From: Amblyornis subalaris | Lineage: Eukaryota; Chordata; Aves; Passeriformes; Ptilonorhynchidae | Length of the DNA: 64,000 nucleotides | Direction: 5' to 3' | NCBI GenBank assembly: GCA_018881555.1 | Contig: JACAXG010000006.1 | Span: 558,001 to 622,000 of the forward strand | Part shown: in pieces, positions 37,201 through 50,895 of the stretch | How the letters are laid out: each line of letters starts with the position of its first letter | How positions within the stretch are numbered: the stretch's first letter is position 1 | Program-made: the position numbers and the translations under genes | The notes under the pieces: generated by a model | Databases searched by the model: none | What the model was told of the DNA's origin: nothing | What the model saw: the letters and a program-made list of their open reading frames with translations, nothing else

Positions 37201-40200
37201 ATACGTGCTTTTTTTACAGTGACAAGTTCATGTGTATAATTCACTACATCTCTTACCAAGTTAGTTCTTGCAGAACTTAGTTTTGAAAATGTCCAGATTG
37301 GGTGACTGGGAGTTGAATTGCTTTTGTTCTTAATTTTAATTCTGTTTGTCCCATAAAATACTACACTTCTATCTTCTGATTTTGAAAGCAAAACCATATA
37401 TTGAAACTTCTTTACAATAACAAAAACTTCTGACTAAAGCAATTGGCTGCCACTATAGTTTTTCCTTAGATAACAGTTGTAAATTTCCAAACCTCTAATC
37501 TTTGGCAGCATTTTCCTCTTGAACCAAGCTTCTGTTTCCATGTGTTGGTGGAGATTAAAAAGCGGGTTATGAAGGTGAAATTGGAAACAGAGGAAATGTG
37601 AGGTTTCAGGAAAAGCTCAGGTAGGGCCAAGTTTGCTCCATCCACTGTTTTCATAGCTATGACTGGGGCCTCTTCTTATACTGCAGTGTCACCACTGATC
37701 ACAAGTTGTGACATTCACTCCTCACTCTAAATAATTCTTCTGTAGTGCTAATCCTATAAAATTACCACAGTCTTTTATCCTGCACACNGTTGGCTGAAAG
37801 GGCTTGCAGGTGAATATCCAAGGTAGTATTTAGGTGTTTTTCCTGACCTTTCTTTCTCTGTCTCCTCCCCANGGTGCTTACTGGTATTATCTCTGTATTT
37901 TACATATTTGTTAGATGCCTTCTGGATGGCTTCTGGGCTTAAAATAAAGGCCAAAATTAATCTTGACTGATGAAGTGAATCCCAAGAGTCAGATAGCTCA
38001 GGTATTACAAACAAAAAGTTGTCATTATTGGAATGTGACTAGCCCTATAGGTAAGCCACCCACCTCTGTAATAATTCAATAGCTGTGTGGCGTAATGAGT
38101 GNAAGGGGAAGGTGGACACAAGAGTTAAAACAAAAACACAGGAAGGTGCGTTATTCACCACAATAGNGATCAACAGCAGTGAAGACTTATGAGCACTTGA
38201 AGAACAGCCAAATGGAGCTGGTGATGGATGACAGGCAGTTTGTGTGCTGGAAGGCTCACAAGAAGTATTCTTATTTTTGCCTTCTAGTATTAGCAACCAC
38301 AATTTGTTCTACTTTGGCTTAACTGCTGGATGGAATTAAAAAAATAAAAAAAGGCAAAACATGATTGATTTCATTAAGATCTTAAATATGGCTTGTGAAG
38401 GATTTCCTACTCCAGAGTAATGCCTGGACAATTATCTTTGATACCCTTGATAATATAGCTTGCTATGACTGAGAATACCCAGGATGCAAACATCTGCATC
38501 CAGCAGCTATTTCAGCTGTGATATCCTTTCAGGGAAAGCAGGTTTCAGGGCCCTGCTTGCTGGGTAGAAAAATTTTGGGGAAAACCCAGGTATGTGGCAG
38601 CTTGTGTACTTGCTGTGTGTTGTGTGAGGATCAGCATTATTTACCAGAGTTCCTCAAATGGGCATTTTTTACACTGACATACAGACAACTTATGACTTAC
38701 CAGGACCATTTGGAGGGACCATTTAGAAATGTGACAAAGTGGTTGAAGTCACTGTTGCTTTTGGCTGGAACTCCCAAGGATTGTCCTATTTATCATGGAA
38801 AGAGGAAAGGGCCTGCTGAAGGGGTATGCACGGTGGTCAGAGGAAGGTAATCAATAACTCTTTTTCCACACACCAGTGAATGCCAATGGCTGCTAGAGAC
38901 AGAAATAGCTAAATGCACTAGATGCAAATGCCTCCTTGGTTTTTATACCAACTTTTGCCTTGTTGCTAGCTACCTTTTTTTCTGTAAAGCCTGCAAAAGT
39001 TGGGTTGTCTCCCAACGTCTTTTTTAACTGCCGAGAAGTCAGCAAGACACTGTTTGCAAAACAAAAATTCAAAAAGCCTAGTATATATCAGGAATGCCCT
39101 CAAGCACTGGGTGATGTGAAGGCTTTCTCAGGGTTCCTGTGTAACCTGTCAAAGACTGTTCAGGAGACTGGCGTGCTCCAGTAGGTGTATCACAGCTGTG
39201 TGTCACTTCCAAAAGCCATGAGTAGATTCTTGAGGCAGAGTAAGGAACTTGATATAAAGTTCCTCTACAGGAAAATGTTCACTTTGGATCAGGATTCAAA
39301 GTGAATGAATATCCAATTAGAATTTTTTGCGTTTCCCTTTTATTCATTGCTATCAACTCACCAAATTTTTACCTTCTCATAACGAGTACCATCTAACCAA
39401 TTACAGTGATCTCTGTAGAGATGCACTTTGAAGAAAAGCATTCTGTTGATGTAAATTATTTTCACTTTAGATATTAGAGAAATTCCTGAATCAGGAAAGG
39501 GAGGGTTAGACATTTCTGTAAGGATACTAATTTAAGCTGTGATGCTAATGGGAAGAGATGACTTGACAATGCACTGGTGGAGGTAAACAGACTCATTTCT
39601 GTGAAAAGGGTGTTGACAAGCAGTGATTTTTGGGAAGCCTCCAGACAGAGTCCAGACTCCGACTTCAGGGATTTAGGCAATATAAAAATTATTATTAAAA
39701 AAAAAAAAAAGNCAACTCAAACATTTACATCAGCTGTGCCTGCAGCTTTTTCATTTTTCTTTTTTTTTTATGTACTTCTGTTCTATTAAGCATTTCCAGA
39801 AACCTTGTACAGTTAAGCCTAGTACTGTGAAAAGTACTAATATCCTTTTTTGATAAACTCTTCCTGTGTTGCTTTTGTGTCAAATTGGGTGTATTTCAGC
39901 TGCAAATTTAAGCTTCTTCAAAAGAATAGAATATGTAGGGCCTTGAGCCTGATAGACCTCATGTGGATCTGAACTACAATGATCCAATTGAGTATCATGT
40001 TGTTGATTATGAAGTGGCCTTGCATATTCTCATGGCCTTAGGCATAGATACAGAGATGGCTCCCTCCAAAACTAAGTTCCAGGCATGCTGACAAAATCAT
40101 TTCCTCATGTCCCACACAGTGTTTTGCTTTGGTTTGTTCTCATACCCCAAATTAATTTCTATTTTGCCTAAAAGGGTGGTGCTTTGTGAAGAGGGAGCTT

Positions 40201-41514
40201 ACCAGCGTCCTGTTTTGTTGCTTCTTTTTTGCCCCCTCTACAAAACATCCCATTGGTTGCTCTTACAAAGAAAGCAGATTCCTCCTTCTACCCTCAGATC
40301 CCTCCTGAAAAGTCTCTTGTTGCCCTCAAAAATCACTCAACTAGTCATGTACTATGACTTCTTGTGCATCTCAATGACCACAGTTGTTTGTTGTTGTCTT
40401 CTCACACTGCCCTGTATCTCTACTTATTTGGGTTCCATTTCTGGTACTGTGGGCATGTGAATGCAACGTGACCTAATGATTTAGGCTGAGCAAAGGAGAA
40501 AAATCTAGTCCCAAGTGTGTGAAATGCTTCAGTGCAGCAGAAACAGGGTAAATTAGCTCGTATAAAAGCCTGCTTGTGATGGTAGCACTATGACTTCATG
40601 TTATTAGCTGGTTCAGTAATGTGCAGCATGGCCTTGGATTATGAACATTTTGTGCAGGAAAATTTCTTTTGGTTCTGATTTGCAGCACAGCTAGAGCAGG
40701 AGGATCCTGGGTGGCGGCAGAGGTTTTCAGACACAGACTGTAATAATCACCATTATATTTTTGTAAAGATTTTAGAGAAACATATGTGGGAAACTATTTA
40801 TTACATTTGCTAAGATTCTGACCCATTAATGCAGACTTCCACCTGCATGCAAAAGCTGAAGGAAGCATACCAAACTTTGATCAGTGTCTGGGCAACAAGA
40901 CAGCTTTTCAGTGCCCTGAGACACAAGGAGCTCGTCCTCTTACTGGAAATTCTTTGGATACCATCTTTAAATGTTTTACAATATTTTTATTAGTACTTTC
41001 CACTCTTTGGTGGATCAATGGAAGTCTGTTATGAAATTTTAGGCACTTCTTTCTTTGCATTAGTGTTTCAAATTAATGGTGTGCAACTGTAAACTCACGT
41101 ATTTGTACTGACACATTTTTTAAATATAAAGCTCTCATGTTCCTGCAGTTAAAGGAAGATCCAAAGAAAATGAGAATATCTGGCACTCCAGTCTCCACTA
41201 TCAGCTCATTAGCCAATTCTACAAATTTATTCTTCATGCGGAAAAAATGTTGTGACGTAGCGGCTTGTTGGCTGTATCATACAAGTGTTATACTGGTAAC
41301 TATGTTACTGTAAATTTCAAACCAGTGCATATTTTCAGCAGTTGCAAGGTATCTTCACGAACAGTCCTGGTGGCGTACTTTAGTAAGATATGTTTTAGAC
41401 TCAAAACGCTGGAAACATTGTAGGCAGTAAATGTGATTTCATCTAGCCCTTGCATGGATTGTATAGTACCCGAGTACCTGGCTTTTTCTTCTTTCAAAAA
41501 GATGCAGTTAGAAC

Positions 41515-41810
41515 CGTAGAATAGAATCACAGAATATCCTGAGTTGGGAGGATATTGGACAAGATCATCAAAGTCCAACTCGTGACCCTGTACAGGACAA
41601 GCCCAAGAGTCACACCACGTGCCTGAGGGCATTGTCCAAACGCTTCTTGAACTCAGACAGGCTTAGGGCTGTGACCACTTCCCTGGGGAGCCTGTTCCAG
41701 TGCCCAACCACCCTCTAGGTGGAGAACATTTTCCTGATATCCAACCTAAACCTCCTCTGACACAGCTTCAGGCCATTCCCTTGGGTCCTGTCACTGGTCA
41801 CCACAGAGAA
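41515..41810 (-). mobile_element. CR1 LINE fragment, 5'-truncated (about 295 bp)
   Basis: Read on the + strand, it begins with the reverse complement of the CR1 3' terminus (gaatagaatcacagaat). It continues through the typical CR1 3' region: aagatcatcaaagtccaact, then a block with cacttccctggggagcctgt, then ccttgggtcctgtcactggt. The element is therefore inserted on the minus strand and keeps only its 3' end, the usual form for avian CR1. No reverse-transcriptase coding sequence remains. It supports an avian (or close sauropsid) origin. A minus-strand frame at 41300-41632 crosses it by chance. Confidence 0.92.
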
Positions 41811-42859
41811 TTAAAATACACCTATCCTGTAGTTTTTCTACTAAAAATTGAAAATTCAGTGTAAAGTTTGTCATTGATTTGATATGACCCTTGGGTGAGT
41901 TATATACAATTTCTGATGCTACAGACTCAGAAAGTTTGTGCAGAGAGTTTGGGAATTCATTTTCATTTACACTGTGACCTTCCTATACTTCTTCTACAAG
42001 AAAATGAGCTTTACAGGGGAAGTTTATTATTATTAAACTACTTGAGTGAAGGCTTAGGTATCAGCTTATTTCTGCTAATGGCAATGTCATGTGGAGACTG
42101 TACAGTTTTTTTGCAGGGCTGAGGCTTGTCTCTTGTCCTGTTTCTTTTCACCATGTGCTTGTGCACTGGATGACTTATACCACTCTATTGAGATACATTT
42201 TCTTCAAACTTTATTATTCTTCCTGGCTTTACACTTAATTCTCTGCATTTTGATCATCTAATCATCTATTTTCCTAAATCATCATTACTCATTCCACTAT
42301 TTTCCTTCTTCTCCTTCCAATCATCTTTTATCACTCCTTTTTAAATGTATTTAGACATCGCATTTTTACTGTTACATCTCTTCAGAGCTAAAATACTTCT
42401 GTTTTACTTTATGCTTTTTTTTTCCACGAAAGAAATATGAGACTCTTGCCCCAGAACACTAATTCCCCACTTCTGTTACATCCCAGTACCTATACTGCTC
42501 TCTGCTTTTGCTGCCCAGCTAGCTGAACATGCAAGTGCCTTCTCAATCTTTTTGTAGAAACAGAACTTCAGGTGTTATTCTAGGAGTTGCCTTTTAAAAA
42601 CATCTCCAAGAATCCCACGTTGTGCTTACCCAGAACAAAAACAAAGAAGCACATGCCTGGAAGTACTCTAGTGGCAAAGAAAAAGGGAAAGAGTCCAGCT
42701 TCTTGGTGTTCGTTTTTTTTTCCCCCCAGATATTGGTAAGTAAGTGAAACAGAACTTAATTTGGTGTTCATTCTTGATGAGATGCATGTGTCATGCACAT
42801 ACATGTGCTTTCTCTCTCTTTCTTCTCTGTTTAAATCCCATTTAAACAGTGCTCAGTGA

Positions 42860-42878
42860 CTGCTGGGAGTTGTAATCC
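42860..42878 (-). promoter_or_regulatory. ZNF143/STAF-like binding motif
   Basis: The + strand reads ctgctgggagttgtaatcc; its reverse complement, ggattacaactcccagcag, closely matches the known ZNF143 (STAF) consensus ACTACAACTCCCAGCATGC. This motif is usual at promoters and chromatin-loop anchors. No promoter or CpG island is evident here, so it would be a distal intronic site if used. Confidence 0.5.
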
Positions 42879-45800
42879 ATGTGCAACTCTGTCATGAGGC
42901 AAACACCAGCTGGAGGGACGGCTCTACAGTCTGCAACCAGTTGAGTTGCTGAGGAGTCATAAAAGAGGGAAAAAAGGGTTCATGAGAACTCAACCAGTGC
43001 CTTTTGGAAAGTGTTTCTTACACTCCCTTAAGAGCTACAAAGTCTGTATCTTGTACAGTTTCTTGTGCTTAGCCAGGGACAAGATTAGAAAACAGAAAAT
43101 GACAGAACTTCGCAGCCAAACTGGTACTTTCTCGGATTTGTTTGACAAGGTATTTCACACAGCTTCAGAGTAGACTGAAAGCACCTATAAAAAAATACTG
43201 TTTACTACATAGAAAGAAAACCAAAATCTTTTGCTTGTTATTGAAGGAAACCTTTTTTTCCCCTGACAGAATCATGAACAGTTGTGAATATTTCTATTTG
43301 AATCTTTACTCTTGATACGTGTTTTCATTACCCATCTCTAAAGTCCCTGTTTGGGTGTATTTGTAGAGGGTTATCTGAAGAAACACAGATGTTTGGAAGT
43401 TTACCATTCTTTAATTAAATAATGTGTTAGGGTATATTTACAGCTTTGCTGATTCAGAGCCATAGGTTAACAACTCTTGTACTCCAATACTATTGAGTAA
43501 TTGCCCAGAGCACTATCCTAACACTTCTGTAAAACAAAGCACTAGGGACTGTTAGTGTAGAAAACTGTAGAATTTTATAAGGGAATTTTAACAGGGACCA
43601 CTATTAAAAATAAATACCTCTATTTACAGGTGTTGGCTAATGAGTGGAACATTAAAAAAAGATGCTAAGTAGTGATGGCTTCAACAATAGAAATTGCAAA
43701 TGACAGCAGATATTTGTGAGTGGTGAAGATATCATAATTGCTGTTATTGAGTTTCCTGCCTGGTTTCCTTGGTGTTATGCTCAAAAATAGCAAAGTGATT
43801 GATAGCGTGTATCAATACTACCATGTTGTAGTAGAGCAGATCTTGGGAATGTTTGATGATGATATGAATTATAAAAAATATCCTGGGCTTGGACGTCTTA
43901 GATTAAGTATATCCCAGCCTTCCTGCTTGTCATAGTCTGCCAAGGCAGCACACTAAAGTATTAGTGAAATGAGAGCCTTAGGAATGAACTTTAGTTAGTG
44001 AAGAATGAGAGGGTAGCCTTACAAATGGTGTATGTCCTCTGAGGAAAACATGTTGAGTTGAAGTGGTTGTAAGTTGTGGGCTGTGAAACAGATCTCTTAA
44101 CACTTGACATACACCACAAATGGGCCATTTGTTCTTCTGGTGAAATTGATTTTAATTTACTATGGTGCTGGTGCCTATTGTAGGCCATCTTGCAGCATAC
44201 AGTGACCAAAGACATAAAGTATGGAAATGATCAGTCAGGTGGAGGCCAAAATCCTGACCACAGCCTTCAGTGGAGCCCAGGTCTCATTTGCATGTGTGTT
44301 TTCACAAAAAGGATTCTCCTTCCTGGAGAGTAGATGCTTTCAGTAAAATGTTTTATGCCCCTCAGTGAGGGTTTTCAGTGGGATGACTACAAGGGGAGGG
44401 AATGGTAATCCCACCCTAAGTCTGGGCAGGGTGAGAATGGGAACTGCAACTACAATTATTTTCTTTTGTTTTGGTGATTTAAAGAAACACATACGCACGC
44501 ATATGCACACAAACATTCCGTCCTGTCCTGTCGGTTTGGACACCTTTGCCTCTTTCCCTCTGCTTTTTTTCTGATGAAATGCTGCGATTAGAAGGCCTAG
44601 TGCTGTAGCTCTATCGCCACTCAGATGCTTTCACTTACTTGCTGTGACTAATCAGAAGTCAGCTTTGAAGGAAAAAGAAAAAAGCCAAACCAGTGATAGC
44701 ATGCTTAATTCACTCCCAAACTCAGTCCCACATTGGTAGCTGACAATAATCATGCTACTGTTAGAGTAGAGGCTTAGAGGGACACTGGACCTCAGAGCTG
44801 CAGGCAGTTCCCTGGGATCCTGAGTCCTGCTTCAGGGCAGAATTTGTGAGTGAGGCATCCCCTCCAGCGTTACTCACAGAGGAAGGAAGGGATGGCCGGT
44901 GTCTTGGCCCGTAGGGTTGAAATGCTTGCCAGCAAAGCTGGAGCACTATGAAAAGGTCTGTAGTTCAGCAGCGTTGTGGTATAAATACACCTCCACAGCC
45001 AGGAGCAGTGGAAAGACAGAGACACTGAGGGAAGGCTTACTTTAGCAGTAAATGTTCATCCTTTGGAAAACAAGTATTTTATTTCACCGGTCATACCCAA
45101 TTCAAAAGTTCATAACATAAGCATCTCAGAAGTGACCTTGGTTTTCCAAATCGGCTAACAATGACTGGCAGGCATGGTTGACATGATAAAGAAAAGTAGT
45201 ATATTTATTGCAAGTAACCTTGCCCAAGCACAACTGTCTTCAATAGTGGCTGAGGTGGCAACTAAGTGGTGTTTTCTGTTGATTTCCTCATTCAATTTCC
45301 TTCAGACAAAATGCTGGTCTTTTATTTGGGGGCCCTATGAACCAAGAATGACAAATATTACTTAGTTGACACAAAATAGTACAAGTACAAAATTTTGCAT
45401 GCAGTCAGTGACAGTTCTGACCTTGGGCTGGAGAAATGTGACATCTGTGCAGACAAGTAGAAGAGCCACTGTACCGTTTCAGAGTTAAATTGTAGTTTTT
45501 TAGTGTCCAAGTTACTTCCATTTTGAGGGCAAAGTGTTAATAGTTCTCGAAAATAAAAGTTGAAAAATAAAAGTTTTTCTTTGGAAAAATGAAACAAAAA
45601 TTGTTGCTTCAGTAAGATTTTCAACTTAAGAAGCTTTTTGTGACTTTGAAGTTGTCTCAGTTTTTTCAGTCCTGAACTCTTGATCTAGGATTGGTGTAAT
45701 ATAGCATACATTATGCTTGGCTTCCTAAACAAGTTTTTGTGCTCTTTGCAATCTTGGAAACTTTTTAATTTTCACTTTACACTTCAGAGTTCACAGCTAT

Positions 45801-48800
45801 CTCCGTGTGCGATGCAAACATTGGCTGTAAAATGAGCAAGTAAAACACCTCCCTGCAATTAAGAAAGGAGGTGGTTTCCTCAGTGGAAATAATCTGCATT
45901 GGCCATAGCAAGAGCTACAACTCAGCATCTCATTTAACACTTCAGATTGTCTTTGCATATGTGGGCTAGAGTCCAACAGCATTAGGAAATCCTTGGGGGA
46001 TAGTAATCTGGAACACAAAAAGCAGAAGTCATACTTCAACACAATTGATAGCCTCTACTTACTAGCAGTGTTCGGGCTAAATTATCGTGGAGATGCAATT
46101 AACTGTCTTTCACAGAGAGGGTGGGTCCTTCCAGATCTAGGAGGAGAGGTCACAGATGGGGCGGTGTGGTTATGTGGTTAAGGGTAATTTGGCTTGCTCA
46201 GAAAAAGGTCCAGACTCTGGGCACTTAGGCTCAACACATGCAAAGTCAGACAGCAAGAAATGCCGTGTACCACCAGCCCACCACATCTGCCACCAGGCGT
46301 GACCCATCCAGACTGCAAATTCAGGCTTTTTCTTTTTTTTTTTTCTTTCTTCCTGTGTTTTCTGTCAAGCAAGTAACTTTGACTTGCATCTCTGACTCGC
46401 CCTGAGGAAAGGGACACAATCAAGTGGGCAGTCTTTAGTGTTGTTGACTCTGTGGAAAGGAAATAGATTATAATCTTTCCTCCAGGTATTTGTTGTGCTG
46501 AATTCCCTCAATGGGCTCTCAAGTATTTTATTATGCATTTCATGGGCCTCCTCAAGCTATAAGCTCCAAAGTGGGAAGGGGTTTCACTATCAAAGCTGTG
46601 ATTAGTGCCGTGTCAAAAATGTGAAATAGTCAAGTTAATAATTTGTTTACATGCCTGAGACAAAGCAAATAGAGAGAGTAATTTCTTGTTGAGAAAACAC
46701 ACTTTCTTGGCAGAGCTTATCATAGATGTTTCCAGCAGAATCTTCTCTTTTTTGAGTCTGTCTGGTGTAGGAAGAGAAGTGTTAGCTTCCCAGTTCAGTT
46801 TGAGATTTGACAATGCCCAAGGGAAGGGATGCGTCAGTTTTAAGGAATCCCCCACGCCCCACAAAACTTGGAAATTTTACATTTATAACATCATGTCTGC
46901 TTGAGGAGGCAAAATGTTATCAGCATTAACTTTTAGCTAGTTCTTTGTATTATTTTCAGGCAGGCATTTTTGACTGAAAAGTCAGCCTGGCTACCACTCT
47001 GTATCAATTCTCAATATTATATGAATTTCAGCATTTAAGTATCACCTTATGTATAAATAAGCAAGGTATAATCAAGGTTTGAAGAGATCTTATGTACCTT
47101 CTTTGTCTTGTTTTTCAGTGCAGTTTTAAAGGCAGGCATAAGGATTTGGGACAGTTTTGTTGACACAGCTCATTCAGAGCTTCTCTTCCTGGAAAATATC
47201 CACAGACTGAGCAAGCTTTATGAACCTTGTCATTAAACACTTTATGCCTCCTCCCAGTTGCAGAAATGTTAGAGTGTCACTTGGTTGTATTCAGACATCA
47301 ATTTCTTCCACGTTTATCACAATTTATATTTTTTTCTCTTTTTGTATGATGTAGGAAAATCAATCTAGTGTATTTGGCACCCAAAGTAGCCATGGGATGA
47401 CAGAGATTGCCACAGCTACAGTCGTAGCCACTTGCTTTTCAAACTTTCTGAAGCAGATTCTGAGCACAGAAATGAGAGCTCAGTCTGCGCCTCTGTTATT
47501 CAGCATGTTGTGTTGCATCCACCTTGTCCTTCATGTCCTGTGAGTACTCGTCATGAAGTCCTGGCCTGCAGAGACACATGCTGAGCTGCACCCTCCCACT
47601 GCATGTTTTAATTTCGCCCTGGTGTAAAGCAAGCCCAGGGAAGTGGCAGTCCAAGCAATGACACAAAGTCCCAGGCAGGACTCAGATGGAGTCTTACTGA
47701 AGTTGCAGTGCTCTTGTTCTGTGAAGGCAGTGTTTTTCCAATGCTGGATTGAGGACCAAGAAGAACTGGGTTAATGGAAAGAAAATGGAATAGATTTTCT
47801 TCCACTTCTGTCCTCCAAAAGCCATTGGAGACTGAGTGATAACAGGCATTGTAGACTCGCAGAAGTTAAAAGTGGTTTCAAAAGCAAGGAGGACAGCACT
47901 ATAGCTGTTACTTGATTTTGGAGGAACATGTTCTCAGCATCTCTAGATGCAGAAAATTCCTTGAAAAATCCCAGCAGATTAATATTTTCCTGTCTGGCGA
48001 ATCTGGCACAGAAACTAAGATCTGGGAATTAGGATCAGTTTTAAAATTTTACAGATCATGAGAAATCAAACCAGAGGAATGTCACTAATTCGTTTCATGA
48101 GGTGTTCATCTCTGCACTGCCAGGAGAATAACTGCTATATTTAACTGAGCAACAGCTCTCCAGCCAAAAACAGCGGATAGTCCCAACTCATTAGTTAGCT
48201 AAGCTTCATTTCTCCCTCCCACTCCCTTCTATCATATCTCTGGTGGCACAAAGCCCATTGTAAAATTGAAAGATGCCTTTCATATGGGTAGACTGCACTG
48301 AAGGAGTAGCATTAAATGTTTTTCACACATTTCACTTTTGTCACTAAGATGTATTTAAAGGATAAACAATTTCCATCCCTGCTGGCCCTTACTGCTTTAA
48401 TCCAGTTATTTCTCTAAATGTGCTAATAGCCTCAGATTTCCAGTTTACAGAATGTATTTTCAGCCTGGAGTGAACTGCTGTTCAAGAGGCAACACAAATT
48501 TCAAGAATGAAAGTTAAGGCTGTGTTTTATTTGTAAGCAGCAAAGTTGAGTAGAACTGAGACTTACAGGTAAGGGATCCCTGTTCCCAGCACCATTTCCC
48601 AGCCATCTTGAGGTGGCATCATAAGCGTACTGAAAAGCTATGAGTTGCAAGGTTTTGCAATAGCTGTTCACCTTTGCAGACTAATGGAGAAAATTTGTTG
48701 TATGACAAGGTGGAAGAAAACAATCCAGGCAGTGGATTAGGGGAGAGCATCTCTGCTGGTGCTTGTCATACAAAGTCATATTAGTCAAGGAGCTGTTCGG

Positions 48801-48843
48801 GTTACACCCTCAGAAAGTCTGTCCTAAATGTCCCAAGTAAGTA

Positions 48844-48926
48844 GAATTATAAAATCATTTAGGTTGGAAAGGACCCTTAAGATCATCCAGTCCAACCATT
48901 AACCTAATACTACTAAGTCCACCACA
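48844..48926 (-). mobile_element. Short CR1 LINE 3'-end fragment
   Basis: The + strand carries the reverse complement of a CR1 3' end: ataaaatcatttaggttgga, aggacccttaagatcatcca, gtccaaccattaacctaata, then ctaagtccaccac. This variant differs from the copy near 41.5 kb (different wording after the shared aagatcatc core), so the two probably belong to different CR1 subfamilies. Only about 83 bp remains. Confidence 0.87.
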
Positions 48927-49319
48927 GAAAACAATATCATAGTTATGTGAATTATGTTGAAAAAGTTTTTGAGAAGTTTCATGAGTGATGAGGACTAGTG
49001 TTGGAAACACAGGTTTCATTCCTGAGATGCATTCTGAGCAGTGGACTTTGGTCTGTGCTTAAGCCAACACATATCCATTGAAGTGAACATACTGTTGCCA
49101 GGTTGTTTGACTAAAATGATGCTTCACTTAGTGGCTGAGCCTGGGGGAACATTTAAAGAAACTGGGAGCACAGTGACCATCTGCTAAGGAGAAACCATTT
49201 CAAGGACTGATAGACTTGGGCTTGAGGTTCCTCCTCCTTTCCTTTTCTTGTTCTATACCAGTGCATCTGATGTTATTCATGTTAAATGTTCTCAAACTCT
49301 GTGGCTGCTTCTTACCAAA

Positions 49320-49375
49320 ATATATTATGCATGTATATGTGTATGGTAGGTGTGCATGTATACATGTAGGTATTT
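49320..49375. repeat. Alternating TG/TA-rich low-complexity stretch
   Basis: Runs such as tgcatgtatatgtgtatggt and gtgtgcatgtatacatgtag are largely alternating purine-pyrimidine. The minus-strand frame across it is a product of this composition. Confidence 0.65.
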
Positions 49376-50769
49376 CACCTACCAAAATTTTTTGCTGTTT
49401 TTTGTAGCAGTGCTTCATATGCAGATATTTACCCTAAAGTAAATTGCATTATGTGTTGTAAAGGCAGAGGAACCCCACCTGTTTTATAGACTTGGATAGC
49501 ATTCATTGATGTTAAAGAGCAATTGTTTGCCATAATCTTTTTTCTTTTATCTGTGCCTTTCCACTGCATTTCCTTTTTGTGTGTGTGTCCTTCACAACTT
49601 TTCCACCTTTGCTAATCCTAGCATAGAAGTACTTTTGCTATATGATGTCTCTCTTCCCAGCAGATGTGCTGGCATGGTTTTTTTGCCTTATTGCTTTACA
49701 GGTCTGCATCTTGGTCTTGGAATTTCAGGCACTTGAAAGCTTTAACTTCCCTTCTTCCATCTCATTTGTATCCACCTAAAATGGGGCATGGTCAAACTCC
49801 ACCTATTTCCCTCTCACTTTCTGACTCACTGGTGTATATTTATACCTGAGTTTCTCAGTAGATTTAAAATAACAGCTTTTATTTATGGACATCCCGTCCT
49901 TACCCTTTTTTTCGCCAAAATGATGCAATAGTAAGTATTGGCAGTTTTAGCATTTCCTTTGTATGAAGGTTCCTTCAGGTTTGTTTGTATCTTCTAAGCA
50001 CCAGCATACATGCATTGTACAGATCCATTTAGTTTTCAGGGTAAATTAATTTACACTGATAACCCAGAGATGTCACATAAATCTGAAGTACAAGCCCTTC
50101 ATTTCTGGCAACTATATGTGTATAGGCACATATGCCTATATTTTTGTACTCCTAATGAGCTATCATTTGCTAGCCAAGATGTTTTATTCTTTATTTCAGA
50201 AACATTACTGTTGTTTTACCCTGGAGTAAGTAAGCACTGTTTGTGTCCCAGTAAATCTACTGGTCACAGTCCACAGAAATGTTTGTTTATGATCCACAAA
50301 ATTTGGATCACTTTCTTTCCTCTTTTCCCTCACTAAGAATGTCTGCCCAGACTAATTTAAACTTAAAGAGGATCATCAAGTGAACCGCATTTACCAATAT
50401 GACTGTCCCCATGGGGAAATCTGGTAAATGTTGCAATGCCTCGGGAAATGCTGAACAAACTAGTCAGCNAGCAACATCTTCAGGGTCTGTCCTGCTCACT
50501 TCAGGCACATTTGCTCAATGATCCCACAAAAACATTGTCTGTTGCTTTGGTTGTCATAGGTCTCTGAGCCTTCGGGCTTTATGGCAATCTTGGTACAGTT
50601 CATATGAGGTGGAGGAACGACACTGCTGCTGACTGGCCAGGTGGGAGCCACAGCTCTGCACATCAGAGGAGCAGGGGGCAGCTGCTGAAGTCAAATATCC
50701 TATCTGCCTGGGCTCACATCTACTAGTGTTTTCCCACCCAGGGACTATTTCCTCTCTGCAAAAGATGTC

Positions 50770-50895
50770 CTACATATCATATTTATAAATGTGTATAAAC
50801 ACAATATGTGTATCGGTAGAGGGAGAGAGAGACATAAATATATACATATGTGTGTGCGTCTATATATGTAAATAGATGTATGTATAATACACACA
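50770..50895. repeat. TA/TG-rich low-complexity stretch
   Basis: Imperfect TATA/TGTG sequence (catatttataaatgtgtata, tatatacatatgtgtgtgcg, tctatatatgtaaatagatg) interrupted by a short GA run (gggagagagagac). It looks like a decayed dinucleotide microsatellite. Confidence 0.7.
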
